A program made the translations under genes and the position numbers. This document shows positions 22,119 to 35,552 of a stretch of 64,000 nt of DNA, piece by piece. Source of the stretch: Allium sativum (taxonomy: Eukaryota > Streptophyta > Magnoliopsida > Asparagales > Amaryllidaceae); contig CM060911.1 of NCBI GenBank assembly GCA_030737875.1, positions 51,167,001 to 51,231,000 on the forward strand, given 5' to 3'. The notes beneath the pieces were generated by a model. It made no database searches. It had not been told where the DNA came from and saw nothing but the letters and a program-made list of their open reading frames with translations. Each line of letters begins with the position of its first letter. Position 1 is the first letter of the stretch.

Positions 22119-25100
22119 ATGACACGGCTGATGTGGACATCTCACTGCTCTGTATTTCAAAATACTGACCACCTACGTCCATCGGCCTTCCTTTTTTTAA
22201 CTGATACCTCCGAAATGTTTGCACGATTTCTCTGATAGCAACCGCCATCGTACAAAACGATTTCTTCTTCCCCCAAATCGGTCCCCCCACCTACCCACCA
22301 ATTATTCCTTCCGCTACCCCCCAACTACTGAGATCACCACTACTCCCGTCATCGTTCTCATCCGGACACCGTGCTCACGTCAAAACACCCTACCTCGCCA
22401 CCGCCTAACCATCTTTTGCTCCAACTTTATTACATGACTGACAAACGACCTGCTGTAACACCAACGATTCCAGCGATATTAATTGCTGATTTGCTTCTTA
22501 TTTCCTCATCTCCTCAGGTATGTTCTCACACCTTTTACATTTACTCCCCATTTCTGTCCATCCCATTTCCGGAGTTCTTTCATGTTCAATGATTTTCCCA
22601 TATATACTGTTATGTAATCCACTATGTTAACGCAATATTTCACACCTATTTCCACCTTCAACTTGCTCCTCTTTTTATCTTTACTGCATTGCTATCATTC
22701 CCAACTGTTCAATATGACCTGCGATTACATCAACAACCCCGGGTTACTAGCCATGCCTGATGTCCTTCAACTAATTTATGTACACATGAATAACCTGCCT
22801 CTTTTCCGTGTACTTATAAATGCACTTCAACCGAATACCGGTTCATCTTATTGTATACAATTATAATTCTCCGATTTTATCCTTACCAGGTACAATAAAT
22901 CCCTCTTCCTGATGTGATTATATTATCATCCGACACTAAAGGTACCTTATTTTTTTTTCCAAATAGCACAGCATTGATTTGTTTATTCACTATTATCATT
23001 ACTCTTCCCACATGCACAACTGACAATACACTTGCCGTGCTTATTACTTCTGCAACCCATTTTCCAAATTACGTCGCCCATTTCTTCCAAGTACACATTG
23101 CCTATTACTATCCTACAACCACAACTGTGTGTTTATATCCCACTTACCTCTACGGTTAACTGATTGGGTGTAACATACTATTACAGTATCTGTGTTAGTC
23201 AGCCCATACAAAATCCGTCCGAACATACATAGTGCATCTGTATTACATAGCCCGTAATAAGCATTTAACTTCCACTCTCCATTTTCATACGCAATGTGAA
23301 ATGGTTGCATTAAATATGGCAACTGAAAATTGGTTTCAATATACAATAATACACACTGACTTATCCCTACAAGTGCAATATACAGTATATGGGGACAAGA
23401 CACATAATACCAAACTTTTCAATATTGTCCAACTATTAATATCTTAGTACAGTACAATCATAAGCTCTGATGGAAATTTTTAATATGTACACCATTTCGT
23501 TGATGACTGCTGTATCTTCGACCGTTTAATAATTCGACATCTCTGTTATGTAATGTTTTCGGACGTGCTTGCCACATGTGGGTGAATTATATCCATGGTA
23601 ACACAATATCTACAGTTCCATAACTGGTAATCTGTTAGTATGCATCCCGTTAGCACTGCTAAGCTTCAGCATTTGAGTTTACATGTTTACGTGATTTTCA
23701 CACATGTATCGGCATTTTCAGCACAAAATATTATGCATATCCTTTTTGTTTCTACACTCCATCATGGTAAACGCGTTCCAAAAAAAAGAATACGTATGCA
23801 AATAACATAACACATAAATACTAATCCTTTTTCAAAGAATGCAGACTTTAGACTCCACTTAGAGCAGTATCTTACTTATGTCTAACTTGATAAACTTCAA
23901 AAAAACTGTTTTTATTACAGCTAATTCTTCAATCAGGTGTTATTGACAAACACCTCTATATTTTTTTTCTGTTTAATTATGAAAAGGACGGTTTGTGGCA
24001 ATTCATCTTCCTTTCTGCATTTTTGACTCTTTATTCATTTCTCCAAAGATGCTTATATGGTAACTGACAGTAAAATATAATACTAATTGATTAACAATTT
24101 ATCATCCGTTCACAAAATAGTAAACCGATCATTCCCCCTATGTTTGGTATCGGTGGATAATCCGTTGAATTTTAGTATGCTTTGTATGACTTTCCGCTTC
24201 TACATTGCGAACATAAATCAAAAATAGACATTGATTTTACGTTTTCTACGTCATACCTTACTTCATCTTTAATGACGTTAATTGGGGTGCCAAAATAATC
24301 TGCACCATACATACCATTTTTTTTCTGTTTTTTACACCTTTATCCGATAAAAGCAGAACTGATTCACCGAACCATATCACTTTACTGTCTGAATCTATTG
24401 AGTTTTAATGAAATATTGGCCATCAGTCTTATAAATTTATAGTCCTCCAAAAATATTTAAATCTATTTTTTTAAACCTGGTGGACAATTTATAATTTGCT
24501 CGCACCAATCTGTTTGGACCAGAGTCTCTTCGGTTAGCTGATGTTTGTACTTCCTCATTGTTCCTTCGTCCACATCAACAGAAATAATTACGCTCACACG
24601 AAGATTCATCTGTCACCATCTAATTGACAACATGGATTGGATGTGTGTGGTACAGCTCCTAAAACTCGACTTCATGTAATGCAACTATAATTTGAAATAT
24701 ACTGCCACCTACATATTCCTTTCATTTTATTTTATTTAATTAGCTTTTGATATTTTAGTTTTTTTAAAATCACTCTGCGTCATCATTTAAATTTTATAAA
24801 ATCGACAACGGTTGAGTTACTAAATTACTCATGGAAATCATGGCGGACTTACAATTCTTGGAATTCTAGATCAGCATTTGACTTTTAAACAACGTAGATG
24901 TATAATTATACAAGCAAACTTATTACATTGGTAATGCGCTTCAGTGGAAAAACGCCTGAGAGTAAGATAAAAAGTTCAAAGGCCAGCATACTGGAAATAA
25001 AGATGAAGAGTATGGTATATTTTTACCAGCTTGACAAGCTTCCATAGATATTAATAGCAGACGAGTTATACATTAGCAGTGTATTATCAACTGCGCAACA

Positions 25101-27001
25101 TGGCTACTGCATACTTTATAATACATTGGTCGTACAAAAGAAATTTTAGTCCAGTAAATGTAAAAAAAATAAAAATAAAAAAATCCAAACATTCTAATGC
25201 GTCTTGCAAATAATTCATTTACACCTCCCAGTCATGCTGGTTGCATGGAAATATTATGCCACATTCCATGATACACATCATTTAAAATATATGTCTTAAT
25301 CGGATTTCGGTGATTGAGATATGATCTCCAGTTTATGTGATTATTTAATACAATTTGGACAAATCCTACCTACGACTCATTTAATACTACTTTTCTTCAA
25401 CTTGAACTTGAGAGATCCTTTGCTACATGTTTTGCATCTGCATGCATATAATACCTATTACTGCCAAAACATATTTACCCCAGCCAAATAGTTTACGTTA
25501 AACTTTTACGTGTATCATACTGAGATATATATCCTTCGCATCTTTACCCAACCTTATTTGTTTTTAGTAATCATTTGTTCATTTAGGTTCAAAAGTCTAC
25601 ACACTTATGCATCACAAAATCCACAATAATCATCTATTTCTTAACTATTAAACCAGGAACCATGCAACGCTGACTTGGACACAATAAACTCACTTAATTA
25701 ACATGACAGCACTTCCCTATTCGGTCACCTCATATACTGTGCCAACTGACGAGACAGGATATAAAATGCTTTATTTTGTGACTTCCTGGATATGAAATTG
25801 TAGATTTCGTCGGTACAAATACAAATCTGACATGATATCCTTTACTTAAAATGCTTCCATTGTACCAAGTTATTTTTACATGAAAAAAGGTATTACATTG
25901 AAAAATACATTGGTACACTACCTATTTTAAGTTGGAAACTACCACAAAATTGCATATGCCATTGCGAACATGCTGCTCACTGTAGTTAAATACCAGGCGT
26001 CTACGTAGACTCAACATTTTAAGTGTCTGGAGCCTTAACAGTAATCATCCACTTTATGATCCAAATTAAATTCTTCAATTTATACGCATTTAACAACGTA
26101 CATGCATCTTATATTGATTGGCTACTCACGTGCACATTCGTTTTATCTACTTTTTTACAGTGGTGTTGCTGGCGTCTTCCTTATTTTCTTACATATGACT
26201 TTCTTCGCCTTTGCTACAAGTGCTTCCCACACCCTAAGCTGTCGTAAATCTGTAAGTTTTCCTCCCTCAAATAGAGGTAACACTGTAAAACAGCAACGAC
26301 TTCCAGTTTACTTGCACCCTGCTAGGTGCATTACCGAATTATTTTATCATACGCACGCAAACTTTAACAACACAGTTGTTCATTTACATCTTTCAACTTA
26401 TTTTCCTGCAGATATACAAGTCGGCGCGAATCTGATGCAGGCTGCTGTTGCATATGAAACGCCAAAGACGATATTATTTATCCAGATGGTCTCGATGTTC
26501 CCACTGCTGTCACGATTTTCTAGACCTTTCCCTGCACAATTTTTCTTCTTTTCTTTGCGGACGTCATGAACAGGATGCGAACAAATTACTAACAGCTGAA
26601 AACAACAACCGTATACGTGGTTAACTATTTTTGTTTCCCAAATATATAATCTCCTTCGACTATGATTTACCAATTCTTTTTTAAATACTATTTTTTTGGT
26701 TAACCAGTTTGCCAGATAAATCGTCATTGTCGGTATCGGTACTTAAAACATAGAAAATGGCAAAATTTAGATGACAGTAAGCCGTTCTTCTTCACATATA
26801 TTTAGAATCATTTTCCGGTTTTGTCAACCAACACCTATGCTGCGATCACTACTGCGTACTGTATCTATACACACACGCACCTGTATGTACATATACATAC
26901 TATCATTGACGGTAATAATTTGTTTTCCTTAATCAGGACAATCTGGTATTTTGCACTGTCCTCGCGATTCGTTTCCCTCTTGGAACTCATTTACTTGCAA
27001 A
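22119..27001. other. Helitron 5' non-coding region
   Basis: About 4.9 kb between the 5' terminus and RepHel. Short open frames occur (for example 22434-22515, which ends at a GTATGT donor-like site, and 26102-26569), but none shows a domain or codes consistently. It is pyrimidine-rich on the plus strand and may hold the promoter and leader of RepHel. I see no repeat or gene I can name. Confidence 0.5.
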
Positions 27002-30000
27002 ATGCACACAGTTGACAATGCTGAATTTTCGCACAACACAAATTCAACCACAACTGAATCCCAACGTACGTCATAATGCGTTTACTTTGACCTTTGCTGC
27101 ATTTAACATTGCGTTGTAAAAGCAACATATTTGTCTACTTGCAGGAAAATACTTTTCCGCACATTGTTTCGGGCCACCTACATGTGTTTGTTCATTTTGT
27201 GGAGCACTTGTATGGATTGAAGAAAGAGTGAAAAGGAGCGGTATTGCAAATCCTTTGTTCTCCATTTGTTGTCAAAGAGGAAAGGTTCAATTGCCAAGGT
27301 TCCAGCAACCTCCGGAATATCTTATGCGACTCCTTGATTACAACGGTGATTCTGTATCAAAACATTTTAGACATAGCATACGATCTTACAATTCTGTTTT
27401 TGCTTTTACTTCAATTGGAGGACATGTTGACACATCAGTAAATAATGGAGGGGGTCCTTATATTTTTAGAATAAATGGTCAGAACCACCATCGAATTGGC
27501 TCGCTGTTGCCAACGTCGGGCAAACCAAAATTTGCACAATTATATTTCTACGACACAGAAAAAGAAGTGCGTAATCGACTTGAATCACAATGTACAAGTT
27601 CATCATCTGTACTGGATGAGCTTATTGTTCAAAATTTAATAACCATGTTCGATACCTGTAATCCTTTGGTTCAGTTTTTCCGAATGGCAAGATATAGATT
27701 TCATCGTTCCGAATATCAACCAATATCCATTCGCCTTCTTGAGAGACGGTACAAAGATGGACGAATGTACAACTTGCCAACATGTTCTGAGGTCGCTGTA
27801 CTAATTGATAACTCAAATGTTGATTCATGCGGATCAAGGGATATTGTAGTTGAAGAGAGAAATGGTATATTGAAGAGGATTAGTGAAAAACATCCATCTT
27901 TTATGTCCATGCAATATCCAATTCTATTCCCATTTGGCGAGGATGGTTTTCGACCTAATATACTGTATAGACATCAAGACGTTAGTTCGTCAACTAAAAG
28001 AACAACTGTGACTATGAGAGAATATTATGCTTATCTTATTCAATGTAGACAAGATGATGGTGCAGTGTTGTTGCTAGGAGGTCGACTTTTCCAACAATTT
28101 GTGGTAGACAGTTACACGGCTGTTGAGGAGGATAGACTGATGTGGGTTAAGAGTAATCAAAGTACATTAAGAAGTGAATTGTACAAGGGTCTTCATGATG
28201 CAATTGCTGCTGGAGACTCGAATGCAAGGACAATCGGAAAGAAGGTTATTTTGCCATCATCGTTTACGGGAGGCCCTAGATACATGGTTCAGAATTATCA
28301 AGATGCCATGGCTATATGTCGTTGGGCGGGATCCCCTGATTACTTTGTTACTTTCACTTGTAATCCAAAATGGTCTGAAATCGAGATGGCTTTGTCAACC
28401 ATTCCGGGACAACGAACAGAAGATAGGCCTGATATTGTATCCCGTGTTTTCCACATGAAGCTTTTAGAGTTGATGCATGACATAAAGACTGAATCACATT
28501 TCGGAAAGGTTAAAGCAAGTAAGTTCTTATATCTTGTGTTAGCTAACTGTATAGTAATTGCATTTCATACGTACTACATATATTAACCACTTTTATCTTT
28601 ATCTTTACAGTTGTGTACACGATTGAATTTCAAAAAAGAGGACTTCCTCATGCGCATATTCTTATATTTGTATTTGGAGATCAACGACCAAACACTGCAG
28701 GACAGGTAGATTCCGTCGTCAGCGCGGAGATACCTGATAAAACCAAAGATTTATTAGCTTATCAATCGGTTTGTCAATACATGATTCACGGTCCATGTGG
28801 AAATGCAAATCCACAATGTCCTTGTATGGTTGATGGTATGTGCTCAAGGCACTATCCAAAGCAGTATAACAATGAAACCGTGTTTGACAAGTATGGTTTT
28901 CCTATTTACAGAAGAAGAAACAATGGTGTGGCAACGGAGGCTGCGAACGGGTTTGCCAGGGACAATGGTTGGGTGATACCACATAATGTGGATTTGGTTG
29001 TCAAATACCAAGCCCATATTAATGTGGAGGTATGCAACAAGGCAAGATCGGTTAAATATTTGTTCAAGTACATTAATAAAGGACATGACAGAGCAAGTGT
29101 TATTATACAGGATAGCACAAACACTGAGCATACTTTGGTACATGAAGTTGATGAGATTAAAACTTATTTAGATTGCAGATACATTTCTGTTTCAGAGGCA
29201 AGCTGGAGGATATACGAGTTTGATGTTCAATATCGAATACCAGCTGTTGAACGGCTGTCGTTCCACATGCCTGACGAGCACACAGTTTATTTTGATGAAA
29301 GTGAATGCTTGGCTGATGTGCAGGATAGAGATGGTATAGATCGCAGTATGTTCAACCAATGGTTAGAAACTAACAAGACATGTGATCAAGCTCGGCATTT
29401 AACATATGTCGATTTTCCAACCAGATGGGTTTGGGTCAAGTCTAATAAGCAGTGGAAAATGAGGCAGAAAGGTGAATGCATTGGTAGAATATTCTATGCA
29501 CATCCTACATCGGGCGAGCGGTTTTATCTAAGAATGCTTCTCAATGTTGTTCGTGGTCCAACTTGCTACCAAGATATTAGAACAGTAGATAACATTGTTT
29601 ACAACACTTTCAAAGATGCATGTATTGCGCGCGGGTTACTAGAGGATGACAATGAATGGGATGACGCATTAACGGAAGTTGCTTCTTGGTCAACTGCAAA
29701 ATGTTTACGAGAACTGTTTGCCACTTTGCTCCTTTTTTGTGAAGTTTCCAATCCAAAGCAGCTATGGATTAAGCACTGGGAGTCTCTTGCTGATGATATA
29801 CAATGGCAACGTTTGCGGATGAACTATCAAACCTATTATGACATGCATTCTCATGTTTTACAGGCGGAGGCGTTACGTAAACTAGAGAAGATTTTAAATA
29901 GAAACAACAGGAGTTTGCATGAATTTTGGTCTCTGGATGTACATGAAATGTCACTTGAGGAAATAAATAGTAATAAACTTATTATGGAGGAAGTGGATTA

Positions 30001-31892
30001 CGATTGTGATTTTCTGAAGAGTGAAACGGAACGGTTGCTGCCATTACTTAATGCTGAGAAAAAATTTGTTTTCGAATCTGTATCTTCCGCTGTTCAAAAT
30101 CATACTGGTGGCTTCTACTTTGTTTACGGTAGTGGTGGCACAGGGAAGACTTTTCTGTGGAACACTTTAATAAGTAGTGTCAGATCTAAAGGAAAAATTG
30201 TACTAGCAGTTGCTTCTTCTGGTATAGCTTCTTTGCTGTTACCTGGTGGTAGGACTGCTCATTCCAAATTCAAAATTCCTATAACCCTTGATGATGTTTC
30301 CACATGTAATATTTCCAAACAGTCATCTTTAGCTGATTTGCTTAGACGTACAGATTTGATTATTTGGGATGAGGCTCCCATGATTCATAGAAATGCACTT
30401 GAGGCATTTGAGAAGACTTTGACTGACATTGTTTCTTACGACTCTTCTACTTTCGATGGTCAGATATTTGGTGGAAAGACGGTTGTGTTGGGTGGAGATT
30501 TCAGGCAGACGCTACCCGTTGTTCCTAAAGGTACGAGGCATATGATTGTTCATTCATGTATTAATCACTCCACGCTTTGGGATAGCTGCAAAGTTTTTAC
30601 GCTAAAGACTAACATGCGATTAAAGAACAACGACATGAACGTAGATGAGATTCACAAGCTGTCTGAATTTTCACGTTGGATACTTGATGTTGGTGAAGGA
30701 AAAATACCTTCTGTATCATTAGAGGATGATGAGGAGCCCAGTTGGATTCAAATCCCTCAACAATATCTTTTGCCACATTCTGATGATCCTATTCGTGGAA
30801 TTGTGGAAAACACGTATCCAGATTTGCAACATAATATGTTAAATAAAGATTATTTCAAAGATAGATGTATTCTTTCACCAACAAATGATTGTGTAGAAGA
30901 GATTAACTCTTACATAATCAGTTTGATACATGGAGACATGCAGACGTATTTAAGTGCAGATTCAATTAGTCCTATATTGGATACCGCTGAAGACCATCAT
31001 TTGTTATATCCAACTGAATTTCTACACACACTTAAATTGTCAGGTCTTCCAAACCATGAGGTGCGTTTGAAGGTAGGTGTACCAATAATGCTGTTACGAA
31101 ATCTTAATCAGAATTTGGGTTTATGTAATGGTACAAGATTAATTGTCACTCAATTGTCGAACAAGGTCGTAGAAGGAGAAATTATTACCGGAAATAACAT
31201 TGGCAAAAAGGTATTGATTCCAAGAATAGTTCTCACGTCAACTGACACGAAATGGCCTTTCATTCTACGTCGTCGTCAATTTCCTGTTAAAGTATGCTTT
31301 GCTATGACTATAAACAAAAGCCAGGGTCAAACCTTAGAACATGTGGGGATATACTTACCTAAACCTGTTTTCACACACGGTCAACTCTATGTAGCTATAT
31401 CAAGAGCAACGTCATTTTCGGGACTGAAAATGCTAATTGGCCCGCATAAGCTTGTTCCTCCTACGTATACACAGAATATTGTGTATAAAGACATTTTCGT
31501 TAATCTTCCTGGTATGTCATTTGTCTACTGCTATTATTCATACTAATGCCGTTTGCATTCTTAAAAAGAATATTATAATATTTCCCATTCATTGTCTACT
31601 TTTTTTTTTCCTTCCATTTAAATGGAGAGGATGACATTATTCAGCATTAACAATAGATGGGTGTATACCCTTTGGCCGTTTTGTACATACGCTTAGCTGA
31701 CGACAACAGAAATCTCATGTTTTGTTCAATCAGTATGTTTTCCTTCTTAATTTTTTTTTACCAATTTACCAACTATATTTTTATGATCGACGGCTGTTGG
31801 ACATTCTCATTTAACTTTTTTTTTTTCCTTCCTTTTTTTTTCCAGATTGTATAATTTTCTGCTACATGTTTGGTACCACTGTTATGATATGA
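27002..31892 (+). CDS. Helitron RepHel: HUH rolling-circle Rep fused to a PIF1-type helicase
   Basis: Four-exon model: 27002-27065, 27145-28518, 28611-31511, 31846-31892. All introns are GT-AG and phases join, giving 1461 codons with no stop. Near the N terminus is a possible zinc site (C37-x2-C40, then C63-C64). The Helitron-like N-terminal domain follows. The nuclease HUH motif is GLPHAHIL (H493, H495) just after the second intron, and the tyrosine motif is KYLFKYINKG (Y629, Y633). The helicase has Walker A GSGGTGKT (986-993), Walker B IIWDEAP (D1066, E1067), GDFRQTLP, LKTNMRL, NKSQGQTLEH (about 1383) and QLYVAISRA. Rep nicks and religates single strands and the helicase unwinds, driving rolling-circle-like transposition. 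The first and last exons are the least certain. The intact frame suggests recent activity. Confidence 0.93.
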
Positions 31893-33408
31893 TTGCTTAG
31901 GCACGTATAATACCGACTCAAGTTTTCAAGATGACTGAATCATTCAGGAATGATAATTTAAGGAAGTAAAGGTACGTGACTACTGTAATTGGTTTGCACA
32001 TTATGTTTTGCTCGTGGTTTATATCATGTCATGGTAATAACGTTGCTCACTATATGTCATCTTGAAGAGGGCCTACTGCACAACACAAAAACAAACCTGG
32101 CAGTCAATTTGGTGTCCAATAAATGCTAATGATTCAAGGTATTATTCTGTTTCCAAGTTTAAGCATTAGTAGATGCATGTATTATTATTTTGTTTTCCAA
32201 TTCTAAATGACAGTAGCCAACTGCTGTTGTTGTCGCCTCATTTTTTTATGACCGTTTACACATGAAAAGTCTATATAATATAAACAATGTTAATTAAACT
32301 AACAATCACCACTTCTCTCACTGCCACTACTTAACCGTGTTAGCTTCTGAAGGTAATGCTAACCGTACAAGACAATAGCTACTGCATGTTTGTTCCCCAA
32401 GTTAGTGTCTTCATCGCTGATTTGGTTTTGGTATTCAAATATTATCCACACACTTTAACAGCCTCCAAATTATCTATGTCCCATTTTTTTTTTCTATACT
32501 TTGCTGAAGTAGTCGGTTACAAATAACACAAACAACGTATAAGACATACATGTTCCCGTAAAAATCATTGCTGCGTTTAAATCAAAAAACAAAATTCACT
32601 GTACTATCATTTATATTTGCACCTTCTTTATACTGATGATTTCGTATTGCATTCCCTGTTCATTCACTCGAACTGTCTGACTATTCACCAATACTCTTTT
32701 TTACTTATTTGTTCAACCATATAATCGTCCACACATTTGACAATGAAATAATTATTTTTGTGCTTGCTGATAGTTGTTACGATTCAATTTCCCTTACTGT
32801 TGAATTACTATAACTACAGCGTCAATGTTCAGGTTGAATCATGCACTGGTCAAACAAAAAAATTTGTGGTAAACTATGTCAGTCCTACTCCTTTTCATAC
32901 GCTACTGTACATACTTTAGTTACTGCTTATTACCTAAGATGCTTGTGCGGTACCTCTTCCTACATATGTCCTTATTTTTGTTAACTCAATCTAAGTTCTG
33001 TGATTGCTTTTACAAACAAAATTATGTTACTTACTAACATGTATATCATTATTTGGTTTTCCAGCGTAGTAAAACAGATAGAACAGTTGTTGTTTTACAT
33101 ATGATTTAATATCCTGAGAGCAAGCTACCTTCCTCTTCTCCCCATACAGGTTTAAAACAGTTTACAAAGGTATGATATTATGAATTTATGGTTCCATGCA
33201 ATTTTTTTCTACCCATTTAGCCAATTTGTGGTTTTTTTTTTCTTTCCTTCTAATTTTTTGAAACTATTGTTTACCATTCAACTCACATAACTTGCTAACT
33301 GATTAATATATGTTTTCTCGCTATTTGGGATGAGAACACTCACATATGCCGTCTACGCAGACAGCACTACTGTCAAATTATCCATAACGCTATCTTCACA
33401 CGCATCAA

Positions 33409-33447
33409 CACATATATATATATACATATATACATGTATATACACAC

Positions 33448-33478
<31 letters not shown>

Positions 33479-33480
33479 TT
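33409..33480. repeat. Compound TA/CA microsatellite
   Basis: Alternating TA, CATATA and CA runs, ending in about ten CA units. Open frames across it (rich in Tyr, Ile, His and Thr) are artefacts of the repeat. Confidence 0.9.
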
Positions 33481-34074
33481 TACTGTTTTGTATGTGTGGT
33501 TTAACGGTCTACAATCGGCAGCATTACAAGTGCATCTTCCGTCAAAAACAATACCTAACTGCCTATTTTTACCTGCATACAGGAGCCCATTTACAAACAC
33601 ATCCGCTACGCTGTGGTTAAACTCGGAAATCAAGAAAAGCGACGAAGGACATAAGGATTACTCATCAGTATCCCATGTTGCTTGCATCATTTCCAGCCCC
33701 AGATGGATACTCTTTATACTCCTCTCATCTTTTTGTAATATTTACTTTGGTCACCTATAAATACTTCCGCTGTTTGTATTTGTCCGCAGACTGCCATGTA
33801 CATTTGTTTTTGCTTATTCTTTTGCAAACTATTTGTAAACATAAATTTGCTGATACAACATTGTGCGTACACATATTCACTTAACTATTATATGCATTGT
33901 CTTTGAACTTTTATTCTATGTTTTCTCCACCAAACGTGGGTAGTGACGTATATTATTACTAATACTATTCGAGGTGCTATTTTATTAATACTACTTGCAT
34001 CCTGTGTACAGATGTTAAAATGCTTCATCTTATACCGCTTTGGAAGACGCAACTGTCTTCAACCTTGCATGTTA

Positions 34075-34870
34075 TAGGATACGGGTACTGTTGTAATCGT
34101 ACCCGTATGGGAAAATAAATTTGCGTATTCGTATTACGCAGTGTCCGTGAATATCAGTGTACATGTATCCATATCCATGCATAATTTCGGATATCTTAAA
34201 ATATTCCACCCGATGTATTGAATACATATATCTGAAAATAACTATATCAAAAACTTAAACATACACTTCCGTGACGTTATCTGAAAATACCCGTAAACAT
34301 ATCTAAAAATTAACCAAAACTATTTGTATTTGTAATTCATAAATGCATATTTAGCGCATTTATCCCAACATATCCGCAACATTAATCGAAATATAGCCGA
34401 TAACTTATCTGAATAAAACTAGAAAATAATGTAAGACGATTTTACAAATCTATAACTCGCATTGGAAGTTGAGTAGAAAAATATTTTTTAACAAGCTGAT
34501 TATGTCTGATTAAAAGATATAATCACGACCTCAGTCATATAAATTTGATACAAAATATATTTTTAACGGTATAGTGCCAAAAATATAATACCACTAACTC
34601 AATACGTACGTAAAACAAAACAAAGTACCGTATAAGCTTATATAAAATTATGTCATTGGCGTAACCATACCACCGAATATAATGACATGTGACGTACAAT
34701 GATGCACACTACCTAAATACAAATACAACCTTCGCTTTTTTTTGGATGGGTATGTACTGCAACTATTGATATTAACGTATTTATGTCAATAAAATTTGTA
34801 TATTAAAGTAAGAAGAAGTAAATCAAACATTACACACACATACACGTTACATAAACAAATCACAATATTG

Positions 34871-34915
<45 letters not shown>

Positions 34916-35073
34916 ATACGGGTACCGCTATAAACATATCCACAACCAAAAGGATTTTCAATCGTTGGATATCCGTACTCGCATCTTCGATAACAAATAT
35001 ATTCCATAATCTCAGATACGAATACAGACGAGTGTTAGATTTTTTTTTTTTCGTACCCGTTCACCGCTACAAC
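34075..35073. repeat. Possible inverted-repeat (MITE-like) element within the Helitron
   Basis: The left end has GTTATAGGATACGGGTAC and a nearby GTATTCGTAT...GAATAT. The right end, on the other strand, has GTTGTAGCGGTGAACGGGTAC and GTATTCGTAT...GGAATAT in the same order. Internal copies of TACGGGTAC and GTACCCGT at 34080-34110 and 34915-34925 add local hairpins. The ends are diverged and no target duplication is clear. Confidence 0.35.
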
Positions 35074-35552
35074 TTTGACTAGCCAGAAAAAAAATATCAT
35101 TAATTAAATAATAACACAGTTGCCATAAAAAATAAGACATATGCACCTTTACATTTGGCTGATCATTAACATTCCAATAGTTAGCACGTAAATTCACAAA
35201 TATATAGTCAGTCCAGTATTATCCTTTCAACATTTCAGAAGGTAATATGGCATAGTATATGCGGTGAACATTCCCTCATGAATAATAGACACTCTTTCTT
35301 TTTCACATGCAACAACCGTTAGAGCTGTATGCGTCCACGTGTAAACCTAATTTTACAAAGCCGTACATGCTTATTCTCATCAGTACTTCACGTTTTCATA
35401 CAACTGTTTCGTAGTGGGGTATTCCTAACCAAAACGGTTGCTCTGCTTTTTTTCTTCAACTTTTCCGCATTCCCCATAATATATAATTTAACTATCCCGC
35501 AACAACAAAACTTTCTGCTCTGACTTGGATTCTTATACATCCTGTTTTCGTT

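Larger units (their letters stand above)
31893..35552. other. Spacer between RepHel and the RPA-like gene
   Basis: About 3.7 kb, AT-rich, with no coding domain. It contains a TA/CA microsatellite (33409-33480), a long T tract (34884-34914) and a possible inverted-repeat element (34075-35073). The promoter of the RPA-like gene presumably lies in its right part. Confidence 0.55.

Noticed and set aside
26102..26569. 155-codon plus-strand frame upstream of RepHel
   Set aside because: No domain, and the flanks look like splice-site noise. The RepHel first exon is better placed at 27002 by phase.
33330..33760. Overlapping frames rich in Tyr, Ile, His and Thr
   Set aside because: Translation of a TA/CA microsatellite.
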